A stretch of DNA of 40,836 nt from Monosporascus cannonballus (lineage: Eukaryota; Ascomycota; Sordariomycetes; Xylariales), in contig QJNS01000416.1 in assembly GCA_004154925.1 (NCBI GenBank), positions 1-40,836 of the forward strand, in the 5' to 3' direction. Each line of letters begins with the position of its first letter. Positions within the stretch are counted from its first letter, which is position 1. This document shows, piece after piece, positions 1 through 11,373 of this stretch. The position numbers and the translations under genes are program-made. The notes below the pieces were generated by a model. The model made no database searches. It was given only the letters and a program-made list of their open reading frames with translations, and was not told the DNA's origin.

Positions 1-34
1 GTACTCGTCGAGGCGGTCCTCGGCCTCCTGGGCG
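1..34 (-). CDS. Possible exon fragment at left edge (unidentified)
   Basis: Read on the minus strand, this GC-rich stretch follows a possible acceptor (ACGCCCAG) and is open to the window edge, giving a short acidic peptide (EAEDRLDEY). It would be an internal or last exon of a gene lying mostly outside the window. The base composition resembles coding DNA of the neighbours, but the plus strand is also open here. It is too short to name a family, and it may not be coding at all. Confidence 0.25.
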
Positions 35-695
35 TGGGGGGCCCCGCCCCCCCCCCCCCCCCCCCCGCGGATAGGCTAAGAACGCCCACGACTCTTCCAC
101 GCCGAGGTAAGTCCATGAAGTGATGAATTCATCGAGTTATACACGGGTCACTCTATGTACAGTACCCAATCGGTAGATTACACAGGTAGGTATTCCCTTT
201 GAGAAGAGACACCTCGACAATACATTCGTGGTCATGCCCTAGGCGGCCACCAAATCCAGCGCTGTGCAGCAAAGGCCATTACGCAGCCGCCAAACCTCTA
301 ATATTGTTCATCCCTATTATACACATTTTGGCGCTGCCCTCAACTCCCTCCAGGGCCAATAGCCCACCAGCCTGGTGGAACCCCTAGCCCCAAGTCGTGG
401 CCAACTGTCGTCCAAGCCCGGCCAAGTCTATCATCATGAGGTGGAAGGTGGAATTCCCGCAATTAATGGCGTGTCTGCGGAAACTGGGAGTGGGCGTAGC
501 AAATCAAGGCATAAAAGTGACCGAGCCTTTGGAGTCCGCCGGTCCCGAGGATGCCGGCACCGACTAGACGAGGCCAATGGCCGAACAGCTCGATGCGGGC
601 TAGCCAGCGTTGCATGCCGAACCTTGGTAAGAGAGGAGCTTGTCTGCTAAGCAGAGATTCATCCATGATGATTTAAGGGGCTGTTTTAAGGGCCC
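35..695. other. Gene-free stretch with a C20 tract
   Basis: No gene is recognised. The stretch opens with a run of 20 C residues (47-66) and then has mixed composition. Its right end must hold the 3' untranslated region of the minus-strand TOM40 gene, whose stop codon is at 696-698. Confidence 0.5.
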
Positions 696-1860
696 TTAGA
701 AGGGGATGTTAGGAGAAGCCTGAGCACCAAGAGCTTCTTGTTGCTCTTGCAGCTCTTCACCGCCGGCCTCTATGGTGATTCCAAGGCCAACCTTGGCAGA
801 TTGCTGCGCACGGAGTCAGACATGCGAACGGGCACAGACCGAGAATTAGAGGTTAACTCACGGTGTAGTGATCGACGTCAGCACAGAAGGACATCGTTAC
901 AGGCGGTGCCACTCGCTTTTCGAGGAGACAGCCCAGCTTGCCCTTGGTGTCGACCTGGGCCCGGAACGTCGACATGCGGAAGTCATATTTCACACCGACC
1001 GCGGTGACGCCTTCCTTTTGTAATCCTACCATGCCAGGTGCGACCTGCAGGGTCATATCGACACCGGCTTGCACCTTGTCCGACAGCCGCCGCCAGTAGG
1101 TGGCATTCAGAGCACCCTGAGCATGCAGCTGAGCAGTCGCAATCCAATCGTCGGCCTTGTATCTTGCGGCGTAGGACATGGCGGACTCGGGGGGTTGGCT
1201 TAGCGCGGCACGTTGCCAGACAGCCTCGACGCCAAGAGCGAGTCTTCGAGTCACCGACTGGAGATGGCTGAGGATATAGATACCGGTAAAGCCGCCCTCG
1301 ATATAGGAGGGGTTCAGCATCTTAAGAGAAGACGTGAAATCATTACCGGTGTATTCGTGCTCGATGGACGCCATATCCTGGGCGCCTATTTGGAACTGGG
1401 ACTTGGTGACGAGCGAAGGACTCCATCGGTAATTGAATCGCGTGGATAGCATGCCATCGTTGTCCATGCTTCCCTGCAAGAACACCTATTTTGCGATAGA
1501 CATATGAGCATAACGACGGGATTGGAGAGCTCGCGGGCCCGTATAACCTACATTGTTGGTACCATAGAGGCCGGCGAAAGCATAAGGCTTCATCTGCTCG
1601 CCCAGGGCGAATTGGTGCGAGACCTGGAATAAAGGGGAGAGGCTGACAGCCTTCGTGAGGTCGGCCCTCAGGCCAGTGTGCATGTAGTTGGTCAGGGAAA
1701 CCTCTCGTTGGACTTCCTTGCTAAGAGACTCGATGGTGCCGGGATTCGAAAGGCCGAGCTGAGCTCGCCGATCGGAAAAGGACCGGAATGCATCCGCGAC
1801 GGCATTGGATATGGGGTTTGAGGTTAGGAAGCCTAACGGCGCATCAAAGCTAGAAGACAT
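696..1860 (-). CDS. tom40: Mitochondrial import receptor subunit TOM40
   Basis: TOM40 is the beta-barrel channel of the TOM complex in the outer mitochondrial membrane and is the entry pore for nearly all nuclear-encoded mitochondrial precursors. Three exons join in frame: 1552-1860, 862-1485 and 696-803, with introns 1486-1551 and 804-861, both phase 0 and GT-AG. The product is 346 residues, close to the usual length of about 350 in filamentous fungi. Family landmarks are the start [12 protein letters not shown], the block [16 protein letters not shown], the barrel strands around FNYRW and [28 protein letters not shown], and the C-terminal strand [10 protein letters not shown] followed by a tail ending in PNIPF. 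The start ATG is the only one in frame before the conserved N-terminus. The gene faces away from the phosphofructokinase gene across about 1.95 kb. Confidence 0.95.
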
Positions 1861-3811
1861 TGTGACAGATGGGGGAGGGGGGGTGGTGATAATGGGCGCA
1901 ACGAGGCCGATGACGTGAGGGCAGGCGAACGTGAAGACCAGCGACTCGGTGGCAGGCGAAGAGTCGGATGAAAGATACCGGTCCTTTCAATTATGATAAG
2001 AATTCGGCGACTAAATTACTCACGGAGGAGGCCTGATTCTCTTGTGGTGAGGGTGCCAGATTTGACGTCTCGCGTGACAAAATGGGCAAGCCAAGCCTCA
2101 TAGGCGTCGTTGAAAAATCAAAATTTCTCTACGGTAAAGGCTATGGATGTAAGTATGTACTACTAACGTTAGGTAGGTCATAATCCACAAGGGTACCACC
2201 CCTACCCCAAATTCGACCTTGGTTGTACAAAGTTACTTACCATGCGAGTTCTTCAATCCAATGTTCCTTGCCCTTGCTGCAGTGGTTTTTACCGTGGGGT
2301 CAGACAGATTCCCGCAGGAGATGGTTGGTTGATTCTTGCGGCAGCAGCAGGTGGTTTGACACAAAAATTGACGCAGTGTCCCAAATAAATAAAACGCTTC
2401 GCATCCAGATCTAAAGCGAGAAGCACGTGTGAAGAAAACCAGAAAAATTATTAACTGAATAAAAAGACTTATTCAAAGCAGCCGTGAATCGGCCGTATAT
2501 ACTCACCATTTAAAAGGTGGAAGTTGCTGCTTATATATCGGTTTTCAACGGTTGTCTTGAAGGTGCGCCCACTTTTCTGTCAACCACCTGAGCATATACC
2601 TATGCGTGAGTATGGCTTATCGATATGTTCCTTACGAGGGGCCATCTTTGGGGTTGTCGGGCAAAAGTCCACAGGCTCCGTGTTAGCCCTTCAACCCGCG
2701 GGGCCCAAAGTTTGCAGTATTTGAGGGCTTATCATTGGTACGTGCTCCTGGCGTTACGTCAATAGGATCAATTATTATAGGTACATCGGTTGAGGCCCAT
2801 TTCTGCTTTGTCGTTGCTTGAGATTACTGTAGTTCTAACAGGTAATAAGAATAACTCTTATTACTGCTGGAAGGCTAGCTACTTAAATATTTTCACTGCG
2901 CATAAGCGTTTTCATTTATAATGGCGTTCATTACCCTATGCGCAATATCATATGAAGCCCTCAGGCTAGCTGATGCTAACTCAAAGGATAGCTTGGGCTT
3001 TCCCTGCATTATTCATTCTTAAAAGGTTGCAATATGACCGAGCTCGTTGGATGTGACTTATTAATAAGAAAACTTAATTTATTAGATAGATCATCCCGAG
3101 CGCTGGGAATTCATGGCTCTCTGCTCCCCTAACCCACAAATGTCCTATCGCATGCCATCCTACCTCCGATCATTGTCCAGACCAAGAACTATATACGAAC
3201 CTGTCCTACGTTAGTTATATCTAATCAGTTTGACCATACATATATATATCCATATATACTACATTCCAAGTAATGTGCATGTGTTACACCCTTTCAGCAA
3301 TCTGGCGCACCTTCACTTGAACAAAGCTGCTGACGTGCCAAGGTAGAGAGTCTCTCACACCGTTTGGAAGACCGCTTTTCCCACATAACTGTCCTTGCCG
3401 ACTTGAATCGTTTGCGGTAGGTTATAGAGGACTCACTTGGTTGGTCTGCTCCCTAAATCCTCTTGCTTCAGGCGAGGCTATTGCGCAGTGTTTGGGTTGG
3501 TCTGGCTGACGCCGGACAGCCTCCCGTCATCTAGTTGTGACGTTCAGAACTCAAATCGAGAGCGCTGTCTGCCTCCTTGTGTTTCAGGTACACTAGCCCC
3601 TACCAGCTGCGCGCTCATCTTCGCTACTACATTCGTGGCTATTCCAGCCTTCTGGGAATCTGGTCTGGTTAATGTTCCTAGCTTGATTCGACCCGTACTT
3701 TCCATACCCTGTGGTGGATAGTGCTGTCGAATTTCCTGCAGGCTGCTCTTTCGCTGTCAGCCCCGTATAAAGTTCAAAAGAAAGCGCAACCAAAACAAGC
3801 CTTTGGTCACC
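1861..3811. other. Divergent intergenic region (TOM40 / 6-phosphofructo-2-kinase), AT-rich in the middle
   Basis: This shared upstream region of two divergent genes holds no recognisable gene. Roughly 2400-3300 is clearly more AT-rich than the rest of the window, with many TA steps (for example the ATATATAT tract near 3240). It includes a perfect hairpin at 2842-2864 with 9-base arms. The last 300 bases before 3812 are pyrimidine-rich on the plus strand, as expected for a fungal promoter or 5' leader. An open stretch at 3437-3721 has no family resemblance and is probably chance. Confidence 0.55.
2842..2864. repeat. Short perfect inverted repeat
   Basis: The arms GTAATAAGA and TCTTATTAC are perfect reverse complements separated by a five-base loop (ATAAC). 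The hairpin lies in the AT-rich middle of the intergenic region. No function is implied; it could be a relic of a small inverted-repeat element or chance in AT-rich DNA. Confidence 0.6.
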
Positions 3812-6009
3812 ATGGATACGTTACTGTAAGTGAAACATTCTTCCTTGAATCCGTCTCGCCCGTTAGGTGCCTGTGTTCGATAGGAGACCTGATTTGAGTC
3901 ATTGGTTTTGTTGTTCAAGCATCCATCTGCCCCTTAACGCCTCCATCTGTTGGCGTTAGACTCCGAACTTTCAAACGGAACTATGAGCAGGTGACCAGTT
4001 AACTTTAGAAACCCTGAGCGTTTGGTGTTTTCGTATTTCAGCCCGGGCCATTTTCTAGGTCGAAACCGTGCGATGGCAAATACACATGGGCGATCTCCCC
4101 CACGATGAGAATCCGGACGTGGGCGCTATCGGTCACGATGGGACTCTTGATACTGACAATCCCAGTACCGCCGAGATCGCTGCGAATTCGCCCAGGTACC
4201 GGCGGAAGAGCAGCACTTTCATCGATGGCATCCACGATGTTTCCGATGATGCGTACATGGCGCCAGCCCAGTTATACAGTACCATGTCGGGAAGACTCTT
4301 CCATTCTGGCCGTATTGCGATTGTGATGGTCGGTCTGCCTGCTCGAGGCAAAACGTAAGCCCCCCCCCCCCTTTCGGCGAGACGCCTGGATCCTCAATAC
4401 CTGCTAATCAATTCAAAGTCACATCTCTGTCTCGATGGCTAGGTACCTGCAGTGGTAAGTTGACCTGTTCGCTTCGGACTTATGAGCCCGTTCTAACTGA
4501 TTCAAGGCTAGGAGTAAAAACTCGGATATTCCACCTCGGGGACTATCGACGTGCCACTGTTGGTGATGGGGGCGAGGTCCCAGAGGACTACTTCTACCCT
4601 AACGCTTCTCCTTCGTCTGTCATGCTGCGGCAGAAGATACTAAAGAAGTGCCGCGAGGATATATATGCGTGGCTCAATCACGAGAATGGCCAAGTCGCGA
4701 TATATGACGCGGTTAACCCTACCGCCAGCGGCAGACGTTCGCTCGCCAAGGAGTTCGCCAAACACGATGTCCAGGTGCGTTACATTTGCACTGTTGCGCA
4801 TATCACCTTGGGCTGCTAACTCGTTGATAGACGCTGTTCCTTGAGTCGTACGTCGACGACGAGAAGCTTCTACGAGAAAACGCACGCAATGTCAAGATCG
4901 GTTCTCCAGATGTACGACGATACCTACCCCCCTCCCCTCCTCCCCAAATTAAATTCCGGCGTATGGCTAACTTTTATTAGTTCGCCGACATGGATCCGGA
5001 TGCGGCAGCTAGGCTGTACCTCAAGCGTATAGAGCGGAAAATTCCCGTGTTCGAGACCATGAACGAAAAAGAACTTAACTACATAAAGATGATGAACGCA
5101 GGAGAGAAGTTGTTCTACAACAACATATCTTTCAACTATCTGTCGCACCGCATCGTTTTCTACCTGACCAACACCCACATCAAGTCCCGAGCCACCTTCT
5201 TCGCCCGCGCCGGCACTGCGATAGACGAGGAGAGTTACAAAGCGGACGCCCCTCTGTCCGAGGCAGGATGGAGTTATGCTAAGCTGATGGCCGAGACTCT
5301 GACCAAGCACCGCGAACAAGAACGCGCCGAGTCGATCGCCCGTGGAGGCGCCGACATCCCGTTACGCCCACTTACCATATGGTGTTCCACACGGCTACGT
5401 ACTCGGCAGACGGCTGATGCATTCGAGGGCTATGGGTACAAGGTTCGGCAGCGCAGCGAGATGTCGCAGATCAACCCGGGTGTGTGCGAGAAGCTCAGCG
5501 AACGGGCGATTCGTCGGCTATATCCCGAAGAGGTCGAGAAGCACGAGTTAGACCCGTATCATCACCGTTACCCACGGGCCGAATCCTACCACGATCTAGC
5601 CGTGCGCCTGGAGCCGATCATTCTCGAATTGGAGCGCGAGCAGAACGACCTACTGATCATCGCGCACGAGAGCGTGTTGCGGGTGCTATATGCCTATCTG
5701 ATGCACGTGGGCACCATGGAGATCCCGAAGCTCAAGCTCCCCCGCAACGAGATCATTGAGATCATTCCCGCCGCCTACCAGAACGAGGCCAAGCGCATCC
5801 ATATCCCCGGTCTCGACCCGCGGATGGTGCCCGGCTCGCCCGAGGATATCCGGATCCCCGTCCCGGGCAGCGGAGGCGACACCCCCTCTTTTCCCGGGGG
5901 CGGACTCAGCTCCCCGGCGGAGCCTGCGATCGTAGTCGATAAGCCGCCCGAGAGGGTCGTCAACACCTCGGCCGACGCCGTTAAGGACAAGTTGGGAGAT
6001 GAGGATTAG
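3812..6009 (+). CDS. 6-phosphofructo-2-kinase with degenerate bisphosphatase domain
   Basis: The enzyme makes fructose 2,6-bisphosphate from fructose 6-phosphate and ATP in the cytosol, the signal that activates glycolytic phosphofructokinase. Secure exons are about 4059-4354, 4419-4454, 4507-4774, 4831-4911 and 4981-6009. Counting from ATG 4086 gives 560 residues. The N-terminal kinase domain has the P-loop GLPARGKT (residues 83-90), followed after a short intron by HISVSMARYLQW and by YFYPNASPSS. The C-terminal phosphoglycerate-mutase-like domain has RAG at 294-296 where active bisphosphatases have RHG, so the phosphorylated histidine is alanine. The later Glu (GVCE, 388) and His (IAHES, 447) remain. 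I infer a kinase-only enzyme like yeast Pfk26. The best Kozak start is ATG 3812 (CACCATGG), spliced at 3826 to 4042, but that frame stops at about 4105. Either translation starts at 4086 or one base is wrong in the C5 run at 4097-4101. Confidence 0.9.
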
Positions 6010-6786
6010 ACCAGGTCCATGGCGTAGAAGTGGGCTGCTACAGAACATGGTAGAATTGTTGCGAGCTCGTCAATCATAGAGCTAGATTCTTTTGAAGAGA
6101 TAGGAAGACTATATCTATCCGCATTGCTCTGTGGGAGTAATGCGACATAGTTGTTGATTCTGAATACACGACCTGCGAGCCGGACCCTGAAATATTTTCT
6201 CTCTCCGTGTGCTGTGGTACAGCTTCAACCAACGAAATCGGATTGAAGTGCTTGACGGTAACGGTGCGGGTTGTTGGGCAAACAAACAATTGACATTCAA
6301 GCATAATTCCCAGCTGCCAAGCGAACTATATGAGACGTGATTGAGTGAACATCGCATCCACTGCCCGCATTAGGTGTATACTATATTAAATACCTACTTA
6401 GATGGCTAGAGTTATATCCATTGAGGGACAAATGACGTCGTCACAGCGTCATTCCCGCAACGCAGTCGGGAAGTGAGACGCATGTGGGAGTTCACCCCCG
6501 TCATAAATCTTGGAGTGACTTCCTCAGCTCTATTCCCTTCCGTCTCCCCCCCCCGCCCCCCGGGATATCCGAGTCATACCTGACTCCGAATACCTACATG
6601 GTAGACTGGGGCGTTCCATTAGCAAGCATTCCTGTGCTCTTCTTCAACATATCGCATACTCTTCTTCTTCTAACAAAGCTCACGTGAAGGGTATGAATAC
6701 ACCTATTATTCACCTACCTCGTACCTACTCGCCTGCGTATTGATTAACCCACCTACCTGGCAATTACGGCACACGACACGGCAGCA
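6010..6786. other. Intergenic region
   Basis: No gene is recognised. The stretch holds the 3' end of the phosphofructokinase transcript and the promoter of the WW-domain gene. It contains a C/G-rich patch near 6546-6563 and several copies of the dispersed CCTACC motif (near 6594, 6713 and 6752). Confidence 0.5.
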
Positions 6787-8201
6787 ATGGCGAGCCGAGA
6801 GGCGCGCGACTCCCCACCGCCATCCTACCAGGAAGTCACAGGCGGCGGCGGCGCGACAACAGGACCATCCGCAGCGGCGCCCCCTCCTCGTCGTCTTCGC
6901 GAAACGGCCGCCGGCAGCCCCGCTTCCGATCCGGGGAGCGCAACGGCATCCCGCCGGACCGCCGCCGCAGCATCGAGGACGAGTGCCGCCCGCCGCCCGG
7001 GGGCTGGGTGCGCCGCTTCGACCCGGACACGCAGCACCAGTTCTTCGTGGACACGCGCGCCGACCCGCCGCGCTCCATCTGGACCCACCCCCTCGACGAC
7101 CGGGACTACCTCGCCTCGCTGTCCCCCGCCGAGCGCGCGCGCGCCGAGGAGGAGGACGGCCGCTGGTTCCAGCACCACTTCGGCGGGGAGAGCGACGACG
7201 ATGAGGGCGGCGGCGGCATCAGGAGGAGGTTCACCGGCGACGATATCGTGGCCGAGACCACGGACTCCGACAACTCCGACGCCGACGACCAACACCGCCA
7301 TCGACGACGGCAGCAGGGAGCAGCGGGTGCATCATCTAGCGCTAAGCCGACGGCGCAGGCGAAGAGCCAGCGGGGTTTCGGCTGTAGACTGAAAGACAGG
7401 CTCACGGGGACGACGCACGAGCAGCGGGAGGCGGCGCGGAGGAAGCGCGAGGAGGAGGAGCGCGAGCTTTACCGGCAGCACATGGCCTTCCGCGGGGGAC
7501 TCTTGGCGGCCGTACGTTTATGTTATGATTCACCCCCCCGGTCCCTAGTTTCCTTCCCCCCTTCTGACGCGCCCAGATCCGCGACGACCGCCCCCAGCTC
7601 CTCGGCCACGACACTTCGGGGCGCCCCGTGTACCTCGAGCCCCCCGGGAACGGCTACGCCGGCGTCTCGGGCGTCACGAGGCTCAGCCCGCGCGTGACCG
7701 AGGTCCACTACCGCCCGGGCGCCGGTCCGCTGCCGGATGAGCTGGCGCGCGGCGCCCGGTTCGTGCGGCCCGAGGGCTACGCCGGTCCCGGCCTCTCGGC
7801 GGGCGGCGTGATGTATCCTGGCGGGGCCGCTCGGTACTACGGCCGACCCATGGGCTCGTACGCGCGGCCGTGCGGCATGGGCTACGGTGGAGGGATGGGA
7901 TTACCTTTTGTGAGTATCTTCCCCTTTCCCCCCCTTTATCTCATACCTGTTCGTATTTTTGGTTGCTCTTAGTTGTATCGATATAATTCCGTTCTTTTAT
8001 GGGTGCGTGGGGTTTGCTATCTTCTCCGGTGTTGTGGGGCACCACATTAATGGGGTAAGCTGGCGTTGGGGCCAGCTCTCCTCGAACTTTGTCCTCGATC
8101 TCGAAAGAAAGCGTCCGGGGCGAAAAGTTGCTAACTCTGCGGGTTGGATTTAGATGGCTCCGCTCTTCGGTGGCATGATGCTAGGTGGCTTAATGCTCTG
8201 A
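6787..8201 (+). CDS. WW-domain protein (possibly WWM1-like), with an apparent one-base frame break
   Basis: The protein starts MASREARDSPPPSYQEV, which holds a PPxY-type ligand motif, and then shifts frame within a GGC repeat near 6841-6855. From about 6856 another frame runs through a Ser/Arg-rich stretch into one WW domain (PPPGGWVRRFDP, ending at IWTHP; about 6999-7090) with both signature tryptophans and the final proline. Exons are 6787-7511, 7577-7909 and 8154-8201, with GT-AG introns. The last exon encodes a hydrophobic glycine/methionine-rich end, FGGMMLGGLML. With the missing base allowed for, the product would be about 368 residues. WW domains bind proline-rich ligands, and the protein carries both a WW and a PPxY, so self-interaction is possible. 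The yeast metacaspase-interacting protein Wwm1 is the nearest well-known relative I can suggest, from overall layout only. The gene converges on the deubiquitinase gene. Confidence 0.8.
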
Positions 8202-8634
8202 GAAAAGGGGGGGGAACCGCGGCGAGAAAGCGCAGATAGATTTGAACACGACATTGCCCCATAGCATCATAGTAATAAACGAATGGGATCGTCAGGCTTG
8301 CTGTGCTCGGAAAATGCATGATTCTTGGTATTGCCGCTGTTCATCATATACTCCATTGCACATTACGTATTGTCCCAAACCGTGTACTCCGTGTTTATGC
8401 AACCGTACCAGTCAATCAATCATCCCCTTCCTGCGCCTGATGATAGCCTACGGTGGGGACCTCGTACCGCTCCGAAATCAACGAGGACTCGCTCGACTGC
8501 GATAGCCTCCTGTACTGCCGCCGCCGGTGCCGCCGGTGCCGCCGGTGCCTACTCCCTCTGGGTATCTTGTTCCCTTTTGATGTGCCAACCCTAGAACCCC
8601 AATAGAAATTAATCCAGGAACAGAAGCAGCAATA
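8202..8634. other. Convergent intergenic region
   Basis: The 3' ends of the WW-domain gene and the minus-strand deubiquitinase gene meet here. The stretch holds a short GCCGCCGGT-type repeat near 8518-8550 and no recognisable gene. Confidence 0.5.
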
Positions 8635-8722
8635 CTACTGCACGACGCATTCCCGCTCCGGCAGGCCCCTGCCGCCATCCTTCCCCTCCCCCCTGTTCTT
8701 GAACTTCCCGCGTTTACTGTGG

Positions 8723-8754
<32 letters not shown>

Positions 8755-11373
8755 GACCTCCTTCTCCTTCTCGACGGACCCCGTGGGGCCGATGCCCTCG
8801 CAGTCGTCGTCCGTGTCCACGACGGTCGAGTCCCGGGACTCGACCCGCAGCGGCTCCTTGCTCGTCTTCACGAGACCGCCCAGTCTCGACATCGTCAGAC
8901 TTATGCGGCCCTCCCCTCCCTGGCTCTGCGGCCGGCTCTTGTTGCCGTTCCTGAATTTGGAGGCGGCACGACTCAACCTCTGCGTCGTCGACTCTTCCCC
9001 TGCCGGCAATAGGGCCGGGGAGTTGTTCGGGCTGGTCTCGACGAAGGCGGCGCTGTCTCGGCGGGATACGCTGAGGAACCCATCCTCGTCTGCGAAGCTG
9101 CGCCTCGATGGCAGTTCCAGCTCCGACGAGAAGCGAACGCTGGCGTTGGTTGACGCCAACGTGCTCAGGTTCTCAAAGGTGCTACTAGCTTGCCGAGACA
9201 CTGGTGGCCGATCCTGGCTGTTTCCCGACGCTTCGGAAAATGTGACGTTCAGAGTCGTATCATCATACGATGGCGGTTTCGTTTCTGAGCCATCAGCTGA
9301 ACTAGCGGCTACTTCGATAACTGGGACGATCTGGTAGAAAAGCAAGTAGGGCATCTCCTCCCTCAGAGATTTCTTGATATCGTCAACTGGGGCCACGCGT
9401 TGATCTACTTCGAGATCGTCGAACTTGACCCATTGCGCCTCTTCGTAGTCTGGCGGAGGGTCGCTGTCGTGTCGCCGGTTGTCAGTCAGCAACTTGGGGG
9501 CGACCCGACAGAACGCGATATAGTGGCCTGAGTGTAGGGACTCTCCCCGGTGGCAGACGACAGACTGCAGCACAAGTTTATATTCTGCGCTGAGCTCGTT
9601 CTCTTCCGCCTGTCGTTCGTCCGCGATGAAGTGCGGGAGCCTTAGACTATCGGGTATGTCGATAAACGTATTCTGACGCTTAGCGTTGCCATATTCGTCC
9701 ACCATGTAGCGTTTGAGGCATATACCGACCACTGGTCGCCGGCTAAAATGACGTGCCACTTCCAAGTTGCTCTGCGGTTCCTTGTTTGCCGGCGAATGCC
9801 ACGCTATAGCGGCGGTAAGCTACCGATGCAGAACATACGGTAGTAAAATAGAGAACTCACGTATCAACTTGAAGAATTGCCAAGCGGGGATGGTTACAGC
9901 CTTGACGACCGAAGCTCGCTTTTTGGTCCTTTGGAAGAGACTGGCAGCGTCTGATTCCGCGGGCTTGCCTCGCTCATCCAGTACTACTCGCTGGATAATG
10001 CTCTCCGTCCGGGCCCGAGATGGTCGCATAGTAGCCTGTGAACCGGTCCCTTGGGTATCGGATGCCATTGTCCACCTTCTCTCAAGTTGTGGTGGTTCTG
10101 GATTCTCGTCCGGCTGTGGTGGTACATTTTCTTGGTCGTTCTTCCCGCTACCACGTCTCATCGTCGTTGTGGGGGTCGTCGGTGTGTCGACAGTCGACGG
10201 GGATGACACTATATCGGGTCGCTCCCCTGATTTCTTCTCGTCTAGACTATCCCTTAACACATCGACCCGAGAGTTGAAATACTCTTCTAGACAGTCTTCC
10301 AGTTTCACCCCTTTCCCTTCCGCATCGGCGGGTACTCCTAGGTTCAAGAGCCTCTCGTACACGACCTTGTGGTCTGCGTCGTCCTTTTTGCCGTGGTGAA
10401 ACAGATCGACTTTAAGAGTAAGGAGCGGAAGTTGCAAGGTCTCCGTGATAAATGCGAAAGCTTCTGAAGTATCCTGCTGTTCCAGTTCCTGGGCCTCTCT
10501 CCATCCGCAGGCAGCTAAGGAGTCTTGGATATACTGGGTCTGGAAAGCCAACGTTAGCCTCCCCGCAGAAGTGCAGAGCGGTTATAGATGTGAATCATTT
10601 ACCATGTCCGTTTCGATTAACTTCCCGCTCCTCAACATGTTTACCCAGAGTCGCAACAACGCAGCTAGCCTTCTAGGCGCTTCATCCAGAGATTCGTCCT
10701 TGAGCATGCACTCGAAGGACTCGAGCTTGGCGAACATGGCGAACAATAAAGCGTCCAGGTAGCACGTCACGGCGCCTCGATTTTCCGCACCGAGCATGCG
10801 CACATTTGGATCGTAAGGGAGCAGTGTGCCTGCGAAGGACTTTTGTTGTATTATAAGCAGTTCAATGGCTTTGTCGACGTCGCCGGCCGCATATTTGGTG
10901 TTGAGAACATATTGTATATGCTCGTCCTTGAGGTTTATGAGTTCCAAGCCGGCAGCTCTGCGTTTGATCTCGGCGATCTATTAGAGTTAGCGCACTTCTC
11001 ATATCAAACGTGGGAACCGGGATGTGCGGCTCTCAAGGCAACCAGGTCTTCCCTACTATCCCCGACTAACGACCGTGGGGTGTGCAGATGGAGAATGTTG
11101 GGACGAACCGTCTGAGCTTCCTTCTCATGTTTCGTCTCCCCGTTGGCAGCGCGCCTCGCCCCATCGAATCTGAATAGACCGAAGAAGGTCTCGGCGGACA
11201 AAGGTCGATGCTTCCGGTGGCGCGATAGTTAGACTAGTCCCAGGGTAGGGGAAGGACACAGCAAGGTTATATACCCTTACCTTGTGAGTGGTACCGTCCG
11301 AGGACCTGTGCTGATGGTTGCCATTCTTGTCGCGACGGCTCAGGAACTTCTTAGGCAGCCCTCCGCGTTTCAT
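8635..11373 (-). CDS. Ubiquitin carboxyl-terminal hydrolase, USP family (peptidase C19), CYLD-like Cys box
   Basis: This is a cysteine protease that removes ubiquitin from proteins. Proposed exons are 11281-11373, 11109-11210, 10603-10977, 9861-10539 and 8635-9803, about 805 residues. The catalytic Cys lies in GAVTCYLDALLFAMF (Cys about 137). This box is closer to CYLD (CYLD after the Cys) than to the usual GNTCYLNS. The His box GESLHSGHYIAFC has the catalytic His at about 510, and WVKFDD supplies the acidic residue, so the enzyme should be active. A UBA-like helical stretch precedes the Cys box. The C-terminal third is Ser/Thr-rich and disordered, with ten threonines from an ACG triplet repeat. 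The last three exons are secure: 9804-9860 joins KLI to PWHS, and 10540-10602 joins ETDM to TQYI. The first two are less sure. Intron 11211-11280 has a CTAAC branch but an AAG acceptor, and the donor at 11108 (GTTCGT) is a guess. Confidence 0.85.
8719..8755. repeat. GTC/GAC triplet repeat encoding poly-Thr
   Basis: About eleven GTC-type triplets on the plus strand read as ACG codons on the minus strand, giving a run of ten threonines in the disordered C-terminal tail of the deubiquitinase. Triplet repeats of this kind keep the frame when they change length, so the tract is a likely site of length polymorphism between strains. Confidence 0.85.
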
